A stretch of 64,000 nucleotides of DNA, from the NCBI RefSeq assembly GCF_014207445.1, contig NZ_JACHEM010000012.1:124001-188000 (forward strand). The letters run 5' to 3'. The notes beneath the pieces are model-generated. The model was not told the origin of the DNA. It ran no database searches and saw only the letters and a list, made by a program, of their open reading frames with translations. Origin of the DNA: Streptomyces candidus. Its GTDB lineage: Bacteria; Actinomycetota; Actinomycetes; Streptomycetales; Streptomycetaceae. How positions within the stretch are numbered: the first letter of the stretch is position 1; each line of letters opens with the position of its first letter. Shown here in pieces: positions 40,644-49,233 of this stretch. A program made the position numbers and the translations under genes.

Positions 40644-41429
40644 GTGAGTCAGCCGGAGATGCAGCCCGAGGGGCCGTCGGCCCGGCACGACGCCGGCGCA
40701 GTTTCCGGTGCCGGGAGCCCTGTCAACGACGACTGGGGCTGGGACGAGGAGGACCTGGCGGGACGGCCGTTCCCGCTCGGCGACTGGGGCGAGCCCGCGG
40801 AACGGCTGGACGAGCTGTACCGGTGGGTCGAGGAGGGCGCGCTGCGCACCGCCCGCTGGTACCTGGCGGACCGGGGCTGGAAGCGGCGGGGTGCGCGGGC
40901 GCTGCGCGCCGGGGCGGCGGTGGCCGTCGTCGCGGGCGCCGCCCTCCCCCTGCTCGACCTGATCGGCGCGCTGCCCGGCGGGGCGGGCTGGGGCTACCTC
41001 TCGCTGCTGGCCGCGGCGGCGTGCGTGGCCTGCGACCGGTACTTCGGGCTGACGTCCGGGTGGATGCGGGACACGGCGACCGCGCAGGCGGTGCAGCGGC
41101 GGCTCACCGCGCTCCAGTTCGACTGGGCATCGGAGAGCGTACGGGAGATCCTCGGGCCCACCGAGGGGACGGCCAGTGAGGCGGCGGAGCGGTGCCTGCT
41201 GGTGCTGCGGCGGTTCACGGAGGACGTGACGGAGCTGGTGCGCGTCGAGACGACGGACTGGATGGTGGAGTTCCGGTCCGGTCCCGCGCCGCTGGTCATG
41301 CAGACGTTGGGGGCGGCTTCGGCGGCCCGTCCGGAGGGGGCGGCGGGGCATCCGAGCGGGCGGGTTCCGCTGCCGCCGGGGACTCGGCCGAACATGCCTC
41401 GCCAGAGGCCGCCGGAGTCGCCGAGGTAG
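40644..41429 (+). CDS. SLATT-like two-helix membrane protein
   Basis: 261 residues from GTG 40644 with AGAGGAG. Order: disordered start, WGEPAERLDELYRWVEEGALRTARWYLADRGWKRRGARALR (amphipathic helix), two membrane helices (about 95-115 and 118-135), then a long helix (AVQRRLTALQFDWASESVREIL, ERCLLVLRRFTEDVTELVRVETTDWMVEF) and a disordered Pro-rich tail. This is the SLATT layout, a predicted pore-forming effector fused or linked to nucleotide-second-messenger conflict systems. Here it is alone beside recR/ybaB with no cyclase, so a housekeeping form is as likely. Family call by eye. Confidence 0.6.
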   Translation: MSQPEMQPEGPSARHDAGAVSGAGSPVNDDWGWDEEDLAGRPFPLGDWGEPAERLDELYRWVEEGALRTARWYLADRGWKRRGARALRAGAAVAVVAGAALPLLDLIGALPGGAGWGYLSLLAAAACVACDRYFGLTSGWMRDTATAQAVQRRLTALQFDWASESVREILGPTEGTASEAAERCLLVLRRFTEDVTELVRVETTDWMVEFRSGPAPLVMQTLGAASAARPEGAAGHPSGRVPLPPGTRPNMPRQRPPESPR

Positions 41430-41563
41430 GTGGGGCGGGGAGCGGGGAGGCGGGAGCGGGAAGCCGGGGGCTGGAGCGGTAGCGGGAGCGGCGGGGCGGG
41501 TGCCGGGGTGGGTGCGTGCGGGTGAGTGGGCTGGGCGTTGGACGGGGGGGTGCACCTCCGGTG

Positions 41564-41609
41564 GGGGCCGCCCCCTTGCCCGCCCGTTCCGCCCCCGGGG
41601 GGCGGCCCC
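41564..41609. terminator. Bidirectional terminator
   Basis: A perfect 12-base GC stem (41564-41575 with 41598-41609) across a 22-base loop between two convergent genes. Downstream, CCCAAGGGCGCTAC is repeated at 41614 and 41648, and a variant follows. Confidence 0.6.
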
Positions 41610-41727
41610 GGTGCCCAAGGGCGCTACGGGGCGGGCGGTCCCGCCGCCCAAGGGCGCTACCGGGGGCAGGGCGCGCGGCCCCGCCGGCCAAGGGGGCTGC
41701 GGGGGCGGTGCGCGCGATCCGGGGTGG

Positions 41728-42375
41728 TCAGCTGAAGACGATCATGGAGCCTTGGCCCAGGCTTCGGGTTGTCGCGGCGTGCAGGCCCAGCCAGACGTGC
41801 CGTTCGCGGGCGAACGGGGACGGGTCCACCGGTCCCGGGGCGGGCTCCTCCAGGGCGGTCGGCCCGGCCGGAGGGGCCGGCGGTGCCGGCGGGTTCGCGG
41901 GGTCGATGCCGATGGACGGAGCCACGTACTCCAGCTCCCGCAGCAGCCCCTGCGCGGACCCCAGCGGCCCGCCCCCGCCGAGGAGCTCGTCGTTCGCCAG
42001 CGGCACGGGGAAGTCCACCGGCACGTACGCCCCCGCGTGGTCGTAGTGCCACACCAGGTGCGACCGCAGCGCGCTCTCCTCGAACATCTCCAGCAACTGC
42101 TCGTAGTCACCCCCGAGTTCGTCGACCGGGGTGACCGCGAGTCCGCGCACCTGCAACAGGTACGCCCGCCGCAGGAAGTGCAGCGCGTCGTAGTCGAAGC
42201 CCGCGACGGGCGCGACGCCGCCGGACAGCCCCGGCATGTACGGGAAGATCGGGACCGTCGGCAGGCCGGCCTCCGTCAGCGCCTTGTCGTACGCGGCGAT
42301 CTCTTCGGCGAAGGGGTTGTCGGGGCTCTGGCACAGTACGTCGACAAGGGGGACCAGCCACAGGTCACAGGCCAA
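41728..42375 (-). CDS. Conserved actinobacterial protein of unknown function
   Basis: About 215 residues from TTG 42375 (MACDLWLVPLVDVLCQSPDN), chosen because GGAGGA lies nine bases before it; the longer frame upstream has no site. Acidic and soluble. Blocks include FAEEIAAYDKALTEAGLP, GVAPVAGFDYDALHFLRRAY, GDYEQLLEMFEESALRSHLVWHYDHAGAYVPVDFP and a Pro/Ala spacer before RERHVWLGLHAATTRSLGQG. No catalytic signature was recognised. It follows the GntR gene by 112 bases on the same strand. Confidence 0.7.
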   Translation of the reverse strand: MACDLWLVPLVDVLCQSPDNPFAEEIAAYDKALTEAGLPTVPIFPYMPGLSGGVAPVAGFDYDALHFLRRAYLLQVRGLAVTPVDELGGDYEQLLEMFEESALRSHLVWHYDHAGAYVPVDFPVPLANDELLGGGGPLGSAQGLLRELEYVAPSIGIDPANPPAPPAPPAGPTALEEPAPGPVDPSPFARERHVWLGLHAATTRSLGQGSMIVFS

Positions 42376-42487
42376 GGGGTGCGCTCCTCCACGGTCCGCG
42401 GTGTCCGGCCCCGTGGTCGGCGACCGGTCGCAACAGCGTAGTGCCATGCGCACGCCGCGCGAAGGGTGCCCGTCGCAGGCCCGGGCC

Positions 42488-43207
42488 TCAGATCCCGGTC
42501 CGTTCGGTGTGTTCCGCCCGCCCTTCGAGCCGGTCCGCCCACCCCAGCGCCGTCCTGTCGTGCGCGGCCAGCAGCTCGTAGACGGCCTCCTCGTCGCACC
42601 GCGCGAGCGCCGCGACGACTTCCTCGTGCCCGCTCCACAGGCAGTCCGCCGCCCGGAGGTCGAGTTCCGCCCGCAGATGCAGGACGGAGAACACCCAGCA
42701 CCGGACGCGGAGTTGGTGCAGGAACTCGGCTATGTGCGGGTTGCCGATCATGGTGGCCAGCTCCTGCCAGAAGCGCAGGTCGTAGCCGATGAGAACGTCC
42801 AGGTCCCCCGCCCTGGCCGCCCGCGCCGCCTCCTCGGCCCGGCGCCGCAGCACCGCGAGCCGGTCGGGCGCAAGGTCGCTCGCGGCGATGGCGAGCCGCT
42901 GGTGGACGCCGGACACCACGAGGGAACGCGCCTCGACCATGCCCCTGAACTCGGCGACGCTGTACTCCCGTACCCGGAATCCCTTGTGCTGGTCGGAGGC
43001 GAGGAGGCCCTGCGCCGCGAGGTCGAAGAGCGCCTCGCGCACGGGCGTCGCGGAGACCTCGTAACTCTCGGCGATGTGCTTGACCGTGAACTCACGGCCG
43101 GGTTGCAGCCGTCCCGCCAGCACTTCGTCACGCAGTGCGTCGGCGAGCTGCTGGCGCAGGGTGCTGCGGTTGACGGTCCCGCGGGTACCGGCTCCGCTCG
43201 CGGGCAT
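42488..43207 (-). CDS. GntR/FCD-family transcriptional regulator
   Basis: 239 residues from ATG 43207 with GGGGGAG upstream. Winged HTH at about 13-80 (LRQQLADALRDEVLAGRLQPG, VKHIAESYEVSATPVREALFDLAAQGLL, GFRVREYS). The C-terminal FCD domain shows an Asp and His metal-site pattern: DLRFWQELATMIGNP, CLWSGHEEVVAALARCDEEAVYELLAAH. Such regulators usually respond to carboxylates or amino acids. It lies 97 bases downstream of a class III aminotransferase on the same strand, a likely target. Confidence 0.9.
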   Translation of the reverse strand: MPASGAGTRGTVNRSTLRQQLADALRDEVLAGRLQPGREFTVKHIAESYEVSATPVREALFDLAAQGLLASDQHKGFRVREYSVAEFRGMVEARSLVVSGVHQRLAIAASDLAPDRLAVLRRRAEEAARAARAGDLDVLIGYDLRFWQELATMIGNPHIAEFLHQLRVRCWVFSVLHLRAELDLRAADCLWSGHEEVVAALARCDEEAVYELLAAHDRTALGWADRLEGRAEHTERTGI

Positions 43208-43304
43208 GGTGACTCCCCCTTCGTCCGCTCCGGACACCCTATGGGGCGGACGGAGCGGGACAAGGGGGAAGATCACATGCCGTCGCGCGGGACGGCGCCG
43301 CAGG

Positions 43305-44666
43305 TCACGCGGTGTGCTCGTCCGCCACCGTCAGTGCCTCGTCCAGGGCCGCCAGGCCTTCCTTCGCCTCGGCCTCGGTGACGTTGCACGGCGGTACGAC
43401 GTGCGTGCGGTTCATGTTGATGAAGGGCCACAGGCCCCTCTTCCTGCACGCCGCCCCGAAGGCGGCCATCGGTGCGGCGGCGGCGCCGGTCGCGTTGTAC
43501 GGCACCAGCGGTTCCCGCGTCTCGCGGTTCTTCACCAGCTCCAGTGCCCAGAACATGCCCGTACCGCGGACGTCGCCGATGCTCGGGTGGCGTTCGGCGA
43601 GGTTCCGCAGGCCCGGCTCGATGACGGTCGCTCCGATGTGCGCGGCGTTCTCGACGACCTGCTCCTCCTCCATCACCGTGAGCGTGGCAACGGCCGCGGC
43701 GCAGGCGAGCGGGTGCCCGGAGTACGTCAGACCGCCCGGGAAGGCGCGCTGGTCGAAGGTCTCCGCGATCTCGCCGGAGATCGCGACGCCGCCCAGCGGC
43801 ACGTACCCGCTGTTCACGCCCTTCGCGAAGGTCATCAGGTCGGGCACCACGTCGTAGTGCTCGGCCGCGAACCACTTGCCGGTGCGCCCGAAGCCGGCCA
43901 TGACCTCGTCCAGCACGAAGACGATTCCGTGGCGGTCGCAGATCTCCCGCACGCCCTTGAGGTAGCCGGGCGGCGGCGTCATGATCCCCGCGGTGCCGGG
44001 CACGGTTTCGAGGACGATCGCGGCGATGGAGGCCGGCCCCTCGAAGGCGATCGTGTCCTGCAGGTGCTGGAGGGCGCGGGCGCACTCCTCCTCCTCGGTC
44101 GACGCGTAGAACACGGACCGGTAGAGGAACGGCGCCCAGAAGTGGACCGCCCCGGAGGTCCCGTTGTCGGAGGCCCAGCGGCGCGGGTCGCCGGTCAGGT
44201 TGATCGCGGTGTTCGTCCCCCCGTGGTACGAGCGGTACGCGGCCAGCACCTTGTGGCGGCCCGTGTGCAGGCGGGCCATCCGCACGGCGTTCTCGATGGC
44301 TTCGGCGCCGCCGTTGGTGAAGAAGATCTTGTCGAGGTCGCCCGGGGTGCGGGAGGCGATGAGGCGGGCGGCCTCGGACCGTGCCTCGACGGCGAACGCC
44401 GGGGCGAAGGTGGTCATGGTGGCCGCCTGCTCCTGGATCGCCCGGACGACCTTCGGGTGCTGGTAGCCGATGTTGGTGAAGACGAGGCCGCTGGTGAAGT
44501 CGAGGTAGCGGTTGCCCTCGTAGTCCCAGAAGTACGAGCCCTCCGCACCGGCGACGGCCAGGGGGTCGATCAGGCCCTGGGCGGACCAGGAGTGGAACAC
44601 GTGCGCCCGGTCGGCGGCCTTGACGGCTGCGCCCTTGGCCGGGTCGGGGGTGAGATGAGGGGTCAT
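43305..44666 (-). CDS. Class III (omega) PLP-dependent aminotransferase
   Basis: 453 residues from ATG 44666 (MTPHLTPDPAKG). PLP lysine in MTFAKGVNSGYVPLGGVA, cofactor loop TNGGAEAIENAVRMAR, FVLDEVMAGFGRTGKW, SYHGGTNTAINLTGD and TYSGHPLACAAAVATL all fit the aspartate aminotransferase/beta-alanine-pyruvate branch of fold type I class III. Typical substrates are omega-amino acids such as beta-alanine or GABA, with pyruvate or 2-oxoglutarate as acceptor. Exact donor unknown. Probably controlled by the adjacent FCD regulator. Confidence 0.92.
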   Translation of the reverse strand: MTPHLTPDPAKGAAVKAADRAHVFHSWSAQGLIDPLAVAGAEGSYFWDYEGNRYLDFTSGLVFTNIGYQHPKVVRAIQEQAATMTTFAPAFAVEARSEAARLIASRTPGDLDKIFFTNGGAEAIENAVRMARLHTGRHKVLAAYRSYHGGTNTAINLTGDPRRWASDNGTSGAVHFWAPFLYRSVFYASTEEEECARALQHLQDTIAFEGPASIAAIVLETVPGTAGIMTPPPGYLKGVREICDRHGIVFVLDEVMAGFGRTGKWFAAEHYDVVPDLMTFAKGVNSGYVPLGGVAISGEIAETFDQRAFPGGLTYSGHPLACAAAVATLTVMEEEQVVENAAHIGATVIEPGLRNLAERHPSIGDVRGTGMFWALELVKNRETREPLVPYNATGAAAAPMAAFGAACRKRGLWPFINMNRTHVVPPCNVTEAEAKEGLAALDEALTVADEHTA

Positions 44667-44872
44667 GGAAAAAGGGTAGAGAACGCGGGGCCGGGGCCGC
44701 CATGACCATCTTGTACGGGTGGGGGCGTACGGGTCGGCAGGGTGTCGAGAGCGGGGGCCTCTCGGGGGCGGACCCCGTCGACGCGTCCGGTGGGGGCGCG
44801 GGGGTACGGGATGCGGAGGCCGCTGCGACCGCCCCCGGTCATGCGCCCGGAGGCGCGTCACGAGAACGCCCC

Positions 44873-47095
44873 TCACCGCGTGTACGTCACCGACTTCCCG
44901 TCCCCCGTCGTACGCCGCATCCGCCCGTCGGGCAGCAGCACCACCTCGGACGCCCTGCCCGGTGAGCACGTGCTCGACGGGCCCAGCACGACCCGGGACG
45001 GGCCGAGCCGCAACGGCCCGTACTCCCCGGGCTCCGCGGTCAGATCGGCCTCGAAGCGGCAGTGGTAACTCCCGGCTCCGGTCGTCCCGTTGGCCGTGAG
45101 CGTCATGACGGTGTCGCCCACCTTCCCCTGCCGGATGGTGAGGCTCCGCGTACTGATCCCGGCGTCGCCGCCGACCGTGCCGCGCCAGGTCCCGAGGTAC
45201 CCCGCCGGGACGGTGGTGGCTTCGGAGGGGGGCGGGGTGTCGCCGCCGGCCGGGTCGGAGGACGACTCGGGGGTGGTGGGCGTGCTGCCCGTACCGGGGG
45301 CCGCCCCCTGCCCGGTGGGGCTGTTGTTGCCGGTGGGTGAGGCGGAGGGACGGTCCGTGGCGTCGTCGCCCCGCATGAAGGTGTAGACCGCCCCGCCCGC
45401 GCCCAGCGCCACCACGAGTGCGACGGCGATCAGGGCGGCGGTGGCCCGGTTGCTGCGGGGCGGGGGCCCGGAGTCCGGCGTACCCATCGGGGCCGGGTAG
45501 CCGTAACCGCCGGGCGGGGTGGGGTAGCCGTACGGGTCAGGTGCCCCGTGGCCGTGACCCTGACCCGCCGGAGGCAGCTGGGGGTGGCCGTAACCGCCGT
45601 ACTGGCCGGGCGGGGTCGGGTACCCGTACGCGCCGGGCTGGGCGGGCGGCAGTGCGGGGAGCGGGCCCTGCCCGTGCCCGTGGGGCTGCGCGGGCGCGCC
45701 GCCCGGGGAACGCGGCGTGCCGGGGGCGGGCGGGCCGCCAGGGCTCCCGGCGGTGCCCGGGACACCTGCCCCTCCGGGAGCGCCCGCGCCGCCGGCCCCC
45801 GCTGGGGTACCGGGTCGGTTCGGGACGACGACGGTGGGCAGCGAGTGCACCCCGCCGGGACGACCGGGGCCGCTGGGGCCACCGGGGCTGCTGGGGTTTC
45901 CCGGGCTACCGGGCACACCGGGGCCGGCGGAACCGTCGCCGGGGCCGGCCGGCTGGTGCGGGCTTCCCGGCGGCGGAGTGCCCGGTCCCCCCTCGGTGGG
46001 CGGCTGCGGGACGGCGGAGCCGGGAGCTGCGGAGCCTTCGGCCGGGCCGGGACCGGCAGGTGGAACGGATCCGACGGAGGCGCCGTGGACGGCGGGTGTG
46101 CCGGACCCGGCGGTCTTACCCGGCCCGGCAGGTGCGCCGGGAGACCCCGCGGGGCCGTTCGCGGTGGGGGCCACGAGCGACGTCGCCGGGTTCTCCAGAT
46201 CCAGCAACTGGACCGCGTGCGCACCCAGTTGGGCCACCAGGGACGCCGGGAGCCACGGGTCCCCCGGGGCCTGCCCCGGGCCCGTACGGGACAGGAGGTC
46301 GTCCAGCGCGGGACGGGCGGCGGGGGGCTTCTGGAGGCAGTCGCGGATCAGGTCGTGGAGGGATTCCGGAACGCCGGAGAGGTCCGGGGGCTCCTGGGCG
46401 ATGCGGAACATCATCGCGTGCACGCCGCTGTGCGAGGTGCCGAAAGGCAGCTTGCCGGTGGCCGCGTACGCGAGGACCGAACCCAGGCAGAACACGTCGC
46501 ACGCCGGGGTCACCCGGTCGCCGCGGATCTGCTCCGGCGCCATGAAACCCGGCGAGCCGACCAGTGCGCCGGTGCGGGTCAGACCGCTTTCGGTGACCGT
46601 TTCGAGGGCACGGGCGATGCCGAAGTCGATCACGCGCGGCCCGTCGATGGTGACCAGGACGTTGGAGGGCTTGAGGTCGCGGTGGATCAGGCCCGCGGCG
46701 TGGATGTCCTTGAGCGCACGGGCGAGGCCGGCTGCGAGGATCACGACCGAGCGCTCCGGCAGGGGGCCGTGGCTGCCGGAGACCACCTGCTGGAGGGTGG
46801 GCCCGGCGACGTAACCCGTGGCGACCCACGGGACCTCGGCCTCCGTGTCCGCATCCAGGACCGGAGCCGTCCACCGGCCGCCGACCCGCCGCGCCGCGTG
46901 CACCTCCTGGCGGAAGCGGGAACGGAACTCCTCCTGCTCGGCGAGTTCCCTGCGTACGAGCTTGACCGCGACCGTGCGGCCGCGCTCCGAGCGGGCCAGG
47001 AAGACCTGGCCCATTCCGCCTGCGCCGAGGCGCGCCAACAGGCGGTACGCACCGATGCGTTGGGGGTCCGTGGGACCCAGTTTCTCCATGGCCAT
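44873..47095 (-). CDS. Receptor-type serine/threonine protein kinase
   Basis: 740 residues. Kinase domain at about 15-270: glycine loop LGAGGMGQVFLARS, catalytic Lys near 45 (VAVKLVRRE), HRDLKPSN near 138, DFGIARAL, and activation-loop Thr/Ser (TESGLTRTGALVGSPGFMAPEQ). About 250 residues of Pro/Gly-rich linker follow, then a membrane helix near 548-571 and an external domain beginning VPAGYLGTWRGTVGGDAG with two cysteines (SYHCRFEAD, SSTCSPG). The outer GYLGTWxG domain recurs in Streptomyces kinases and probably senses an envelope ligand. Monocistronic. Confidence 0.93.
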   Translation of the reverse strand: MAMEKLGPTDPQRIGAYRLLARLGAGGMGQVFLARSERGRTVAVKLVRRELAEQEEFRSRFRQEVHAARRVGGRWTAPVLDADTEAEVPWVATGYVAGPTLQQVVSGSHGPLPERSVVILAAGLARALKDIHAAGLIHRDLKPSNVLVTIDGPRVIDFGIARALETVTESGLTRTGALVGSPGFMAPEQIRGDRVTPACDVFCLGSVLAYAATGKLPFGTSHSGVHAMMFRIAQEPPDLSGVPESLHDLIRDCLQKPPAARPALDDLLSRTGPGQAPGDPWLPASLVAQLGAHAVQLLDLENPATSLVAPTANGPAGSPGAPAGPGKTAGSGTPAVHGASVGSVPPAGPGPAEGSAAPGSAVPQPPTEGGPGTPPPGSPHQPAGPGDGSAGPGVPGSPGNPSSPGGPSGPGRPGGVHSLPTVVVPNRPGTPAGAGGAGAPGGAGVPGTAGSPGGPPAPGTPRSPGGAPAQPHGHGQGPLPALPPAQPGAYGYPTPPGQYGGYGHPQLPPAGQGHGHGAPDPYGYPTPPGGYGYPAPMGTPDSGPPPRSNRATAALIAVALVVALGAGGAVYTFMRGDDATDRPSASPTGNNSPTGQGAAPGTGSTPTTPESSSDPAGGDTPPPSEATTVPAGYLGTWRGTVGGDAGISTRSLTIRQGKVGDTVMTLTANGTTGAGSYHCRFEADLTAEPGEYGPLRLGPSRVVLGPSSTCSPGRASEVVLLPDGRMRRTTGDGKSVTYTR

Positions 47096-47176
47096 GACTG
47101 CTGCGCCACCCTCCCCCGGTGTGACCGCGATGGCCCGAGGATAGTGCCGTCGTACGACAAACGGGTCCGGTGCCCG

Positions 47177-47641
47177 CTACCGATCCGTCACCGTACCGGA
47201 CACGCTTGCCATCACCTCGGAGAGGCGTTCGAGCACACGGACCGTTTCGGCGAAGCCCTCCTCGCCCAGCTCCGCCAGGAGCGCGGCGGCCAGTTCGGCA
47301 TGAGCGGGGTCGAGCCGCTTGACGGCATCGCTGCCGGCGGGGGTCGCGCGGAGGAGCTTCGCACGGCGGTGCGCCGGGTTGTCGGCGTACTCCGCCAGGC
47401 CCTTGCCGACGAGGAGGTCGGCGATGCGCTGGACGCTCTGGCGGGTGATGCCCATCGTGCGGGCGATCGACGCCACGGGAGTGGGTGTGCGGTCGACCGC
47501 CCCCAGGACCTGCCACCAGGCGGCGGTCAGGCCCACCTCGCGGGCCATCGCGTCCGAGACGGAGATGAACTGGCCGTTGAGGTGGAAGACGCCGAGGGCG
47601 GTACGGGTGAGGAGGCGCTGGGTCGGGGATTCGGCGGTCAC
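47177..47641 (-). CDS. MarR-family transcriptional regulator
   Basis: 154 residues from a GTG overlapping the DJ-1 gene stop (GTGA). Winged HTH: AAWWQVLGAVDRTPTPVASIARTMGITRQSVQRIADLLVGKGLAEYADNPAHRRAKLLRATPAG. MarR dimers usually repress their own operon and are released by small phenolic or oxidant ligands. As second gene of the DJ-1 operon it probably acts at the twin dyads at 48281-48317. Confidence 0.9.
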   Translation of the reverse strand: MTAESPTQRLLTRTALGVFHLNGQFISVSDAMAREVGLTAAWWQVLGAVDRTPTPVASIARTMGITRQSVQRIADLLVGKGLAEYADNPAHRRAKLLRATPAGSDAVKRLDPAHAELAAALLAELGEEGFAETVRVLERLSEVMASVSGTVTDR

Positions 47642-48237
47642 GCGGAGAGGACCTCGTAGGCGGTGGGGTCGGAGTCGTGGAAGAGGCGGTACCAGGCGTC
47701 GAGCTTGTCGCCCTCGAATACGCGGAGCAGGGCGAAGATCTCCCGCGCGAACGCGACCGGTTCGGTCGGACCCGCGGTGACGACCAGGCCGTCCGCGGAG
47801 GTGACGGCGTCGGCCTCCGCGTAGTGTCCGCCGCCCTGGTAGCCGCTCGCGGCGAGGTAGAAGGACACGGCACTGGTGTGGGCGCGGTCGTCGAGCAGGC
47901 CTTCCTTGGCGAGACCGAGGGTGGCACCGCAGATGGCGGCGACGGGGACTCCGGCCTCGACGAAGCGGCGGGCGACCGCGGTGAAGGGGGCCAACTCGTC
48001 CCCCTGGTCGAAGAGTTGCGCCCCGGGGAGGATCAGGAGCGAACTGTCGGACGCGTCCAGGTCACCGAGGGCGAGGTCGGGGAGGATGCGGAGGCCGCCC
48101 ATGGTGGTGACGGGGTCGGCGGTGAGGCCGACGGTCTTCACCCCGTAGCCGTGCTGCGCCAGGAAGGCGGTGGCGAAGCCGGTCTCCCAGTCGGCGAGGG
48201 TGGGGTACATGGCGAGGTGCACGGTCTTGGCGGGCAT
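47638..48237 (-). CDS. DJ-1/PfpI family protein
   Basis: 199 residues. Flavodoxin-like fold with the nucleophile Cys in VAAICGATLGLA (about 101-112) and partner residues in HYAEADAVTSADGLVVTAGPTEPVAFAREIF. Members include deglycase/glyoxalase III-like enzymes, isonitrile hydratases and redox sensors; THSAV-type residues after the nucleophile fit the YajL/glutamine-amidotransferase-like branch. First gene of an operon with MarR, under two operator dyads. Confidence 0.88.
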   Translation of the reverse strand: MPAKTVHLAMYPTLADWETGFATAFLAQHGYGVKTVGLTADPVTTMGGLRILPDLALGDLDASDSSLLILPGAQLFDQGDELAPFTAVARRFVEAGVPVAAICGATLGLAKEGLLDDRAHTSAVSFYLAASGYQGGGHYAEADAVTSADGLVVTAGPTEPVAFAREIFALLRVFEGDKLDAWYRLFHDSDPTAYEVLSA

Positions 48238-48280
48238 GGGGTTTGCCTCTCGATCGTGAGCGCTCGGCCCTGGCGGGCTG

Positions 48281-48298
48281 ATGACAGAATGCTGTCAT
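48281..48298. promoter_or_regulatory. MarR-type operator 1
   Basis: ATGACA-N6-TGTCAT, a perfect 12-base inverted repeat with GAATGC between, 44 bases before the DJ-1 start. Overlaps the presumed -10 region. Confidence 0.75.
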
Positions 48299-48299
48299 G

Positions 48300-48317
48300 T
48301 TGACAATAGGCTGTCAA
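48300..48317. promoter_or_regulatory. MarR-type operator 2 and -35 box of the DJ-1 operon
   Basis: TTGACA-N6-TGTCAA, perfect inverted repeat with ATAGGC between, centred 19 bases from operator 1. Its right half read on the minus strand is a consensus -35 (TTGACA); CAGCAT follows 17 bases later as -10. A bound repressor would block this promoter. Confidence 0.75.
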
Positions 48318-48359
48318 TACGATCGACCACCGTGGGCCGGGGCAGGCTGACGGGTGTCG

Positions 48360-49016
48360 CTATCTCTCGCGGGTTCCGTAGGGGGCCGCCGTTGCCCTTG
48401 TCCTCCAGGCCCAGTACCTGTCCCCGTACGACCAGTGCCACCACTCCGTCGGGTAGTTGACCAGGCCGGCTGCGGTCAGCGCCGCGCCCAGTACCGAACG
48501 GTTCGCCCGTACCTGGGGGCTCAGTCCAGGGGCGTGGGTGTAGCACGCGCCCGCGCTTTCCTCCGGGCTCGCGTTCATCGGTGTGCCCATGTCCACTTCG
48601 CGTCCGTCCGGGCCCACCAGGGTCAAGTCCACGGCGGCTCCCGCGCTGTGCGGGGCGATCTCCGGTGGCGATACGTAGCGGCTCGCGGCGCCGCGCAGTT
48701 CCGGGGCCGTCCAGTGCGGGTGGGCGGCGCGCAGTTCCGCCTCGTACTCCTCGAAGTACTCCCGCTGGAGCGTGGGCGACCGGTACCCCTCCACGACCAT
48801 CAGACGCATCCCGACGGGCAGCAACTCCTGTGCCCGGAGCAGGCGCTGGACGACTCCTGCCCTCAAGTGGGCGTAGTTCCCCTCTCCGTCCAGCCGCTCC
48901 TTCCCCGTCCGCAGTCCGCTCTCCCGTACGTCCGTCAATGCCTCGCCGCACTCCCGCACCGGTACGGCGGCGATCCGCGGGTCGGCCATCACTACAACTT
49001 CGGCGTCGTCAGTCAT
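48360..49016 (-). CDS. D-alanyl-D-alanine dipeptidase-like M15 peptidase (VanX family)
   Basis: About 218 residues from ATG 49016 (MTDDAEVVV). The zinc motif SxHxxxxxxD appears as APHSAGAAVDLTLVG, the base Glu and third His in PTEWWHWSYGD, and the family block MVVEGYRSPTLQREYF precedes them. VanX-type enzymes cleave D-Ala-D-Ala. There is no signal peptide, so a cytoplasmic dipeptidase is likely. No vanH/vanA/vanS/vanR genes are adjacent, so glycopeptide resistance is not implied; recycling of wall peptides is plausible. Confidence 0.88.
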   Translation of the reverse strand: MTDDAEVVVMADPRIAAVPVRECGEALTDVRESGLRTGKERLDGEGNYAHLRAGVVQRLLRAQELLPVGMRLMVVEGYRSPTLQREYFEEYEAELRAAHPHWTAPELRGAASRYVSPPEIAPHSAGAAVDLTLVGPDGREVDMGTPMNASPEESAGACYTHAPGLSPQVRANRSVLGAALTAAGLVNYPTEWWHWSYGDRYWAWRTRATAAPYGTRER

Positions 49017-49233
49017 TGGAAGATCATGTCGACTGACCTTCTCGAACACCAATACGGATGCGCGCTGTTGCTCGCAGCGCGTGCGACCGGCCGAGCGCCC
49101 TGTCTCGCCCCCTCGCCCCCGCTGCCATTCGAGTGCGGGGGGTGCGCCCGGCCGCCCCCTGGAACAGGGTGTTGCCTGCGCGGCGAAGCCGCGGCGTTGT
49201 CCGTCCGTTGCTGCCGAAAGGTTCCGTTCCCTC

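Noticed and set aside
48360..49016. Vancomycin resistance cluster
   Set aside because: Only a VanX-like dipeptidase is present; vanH, vanA and the VanRS pair are absent.
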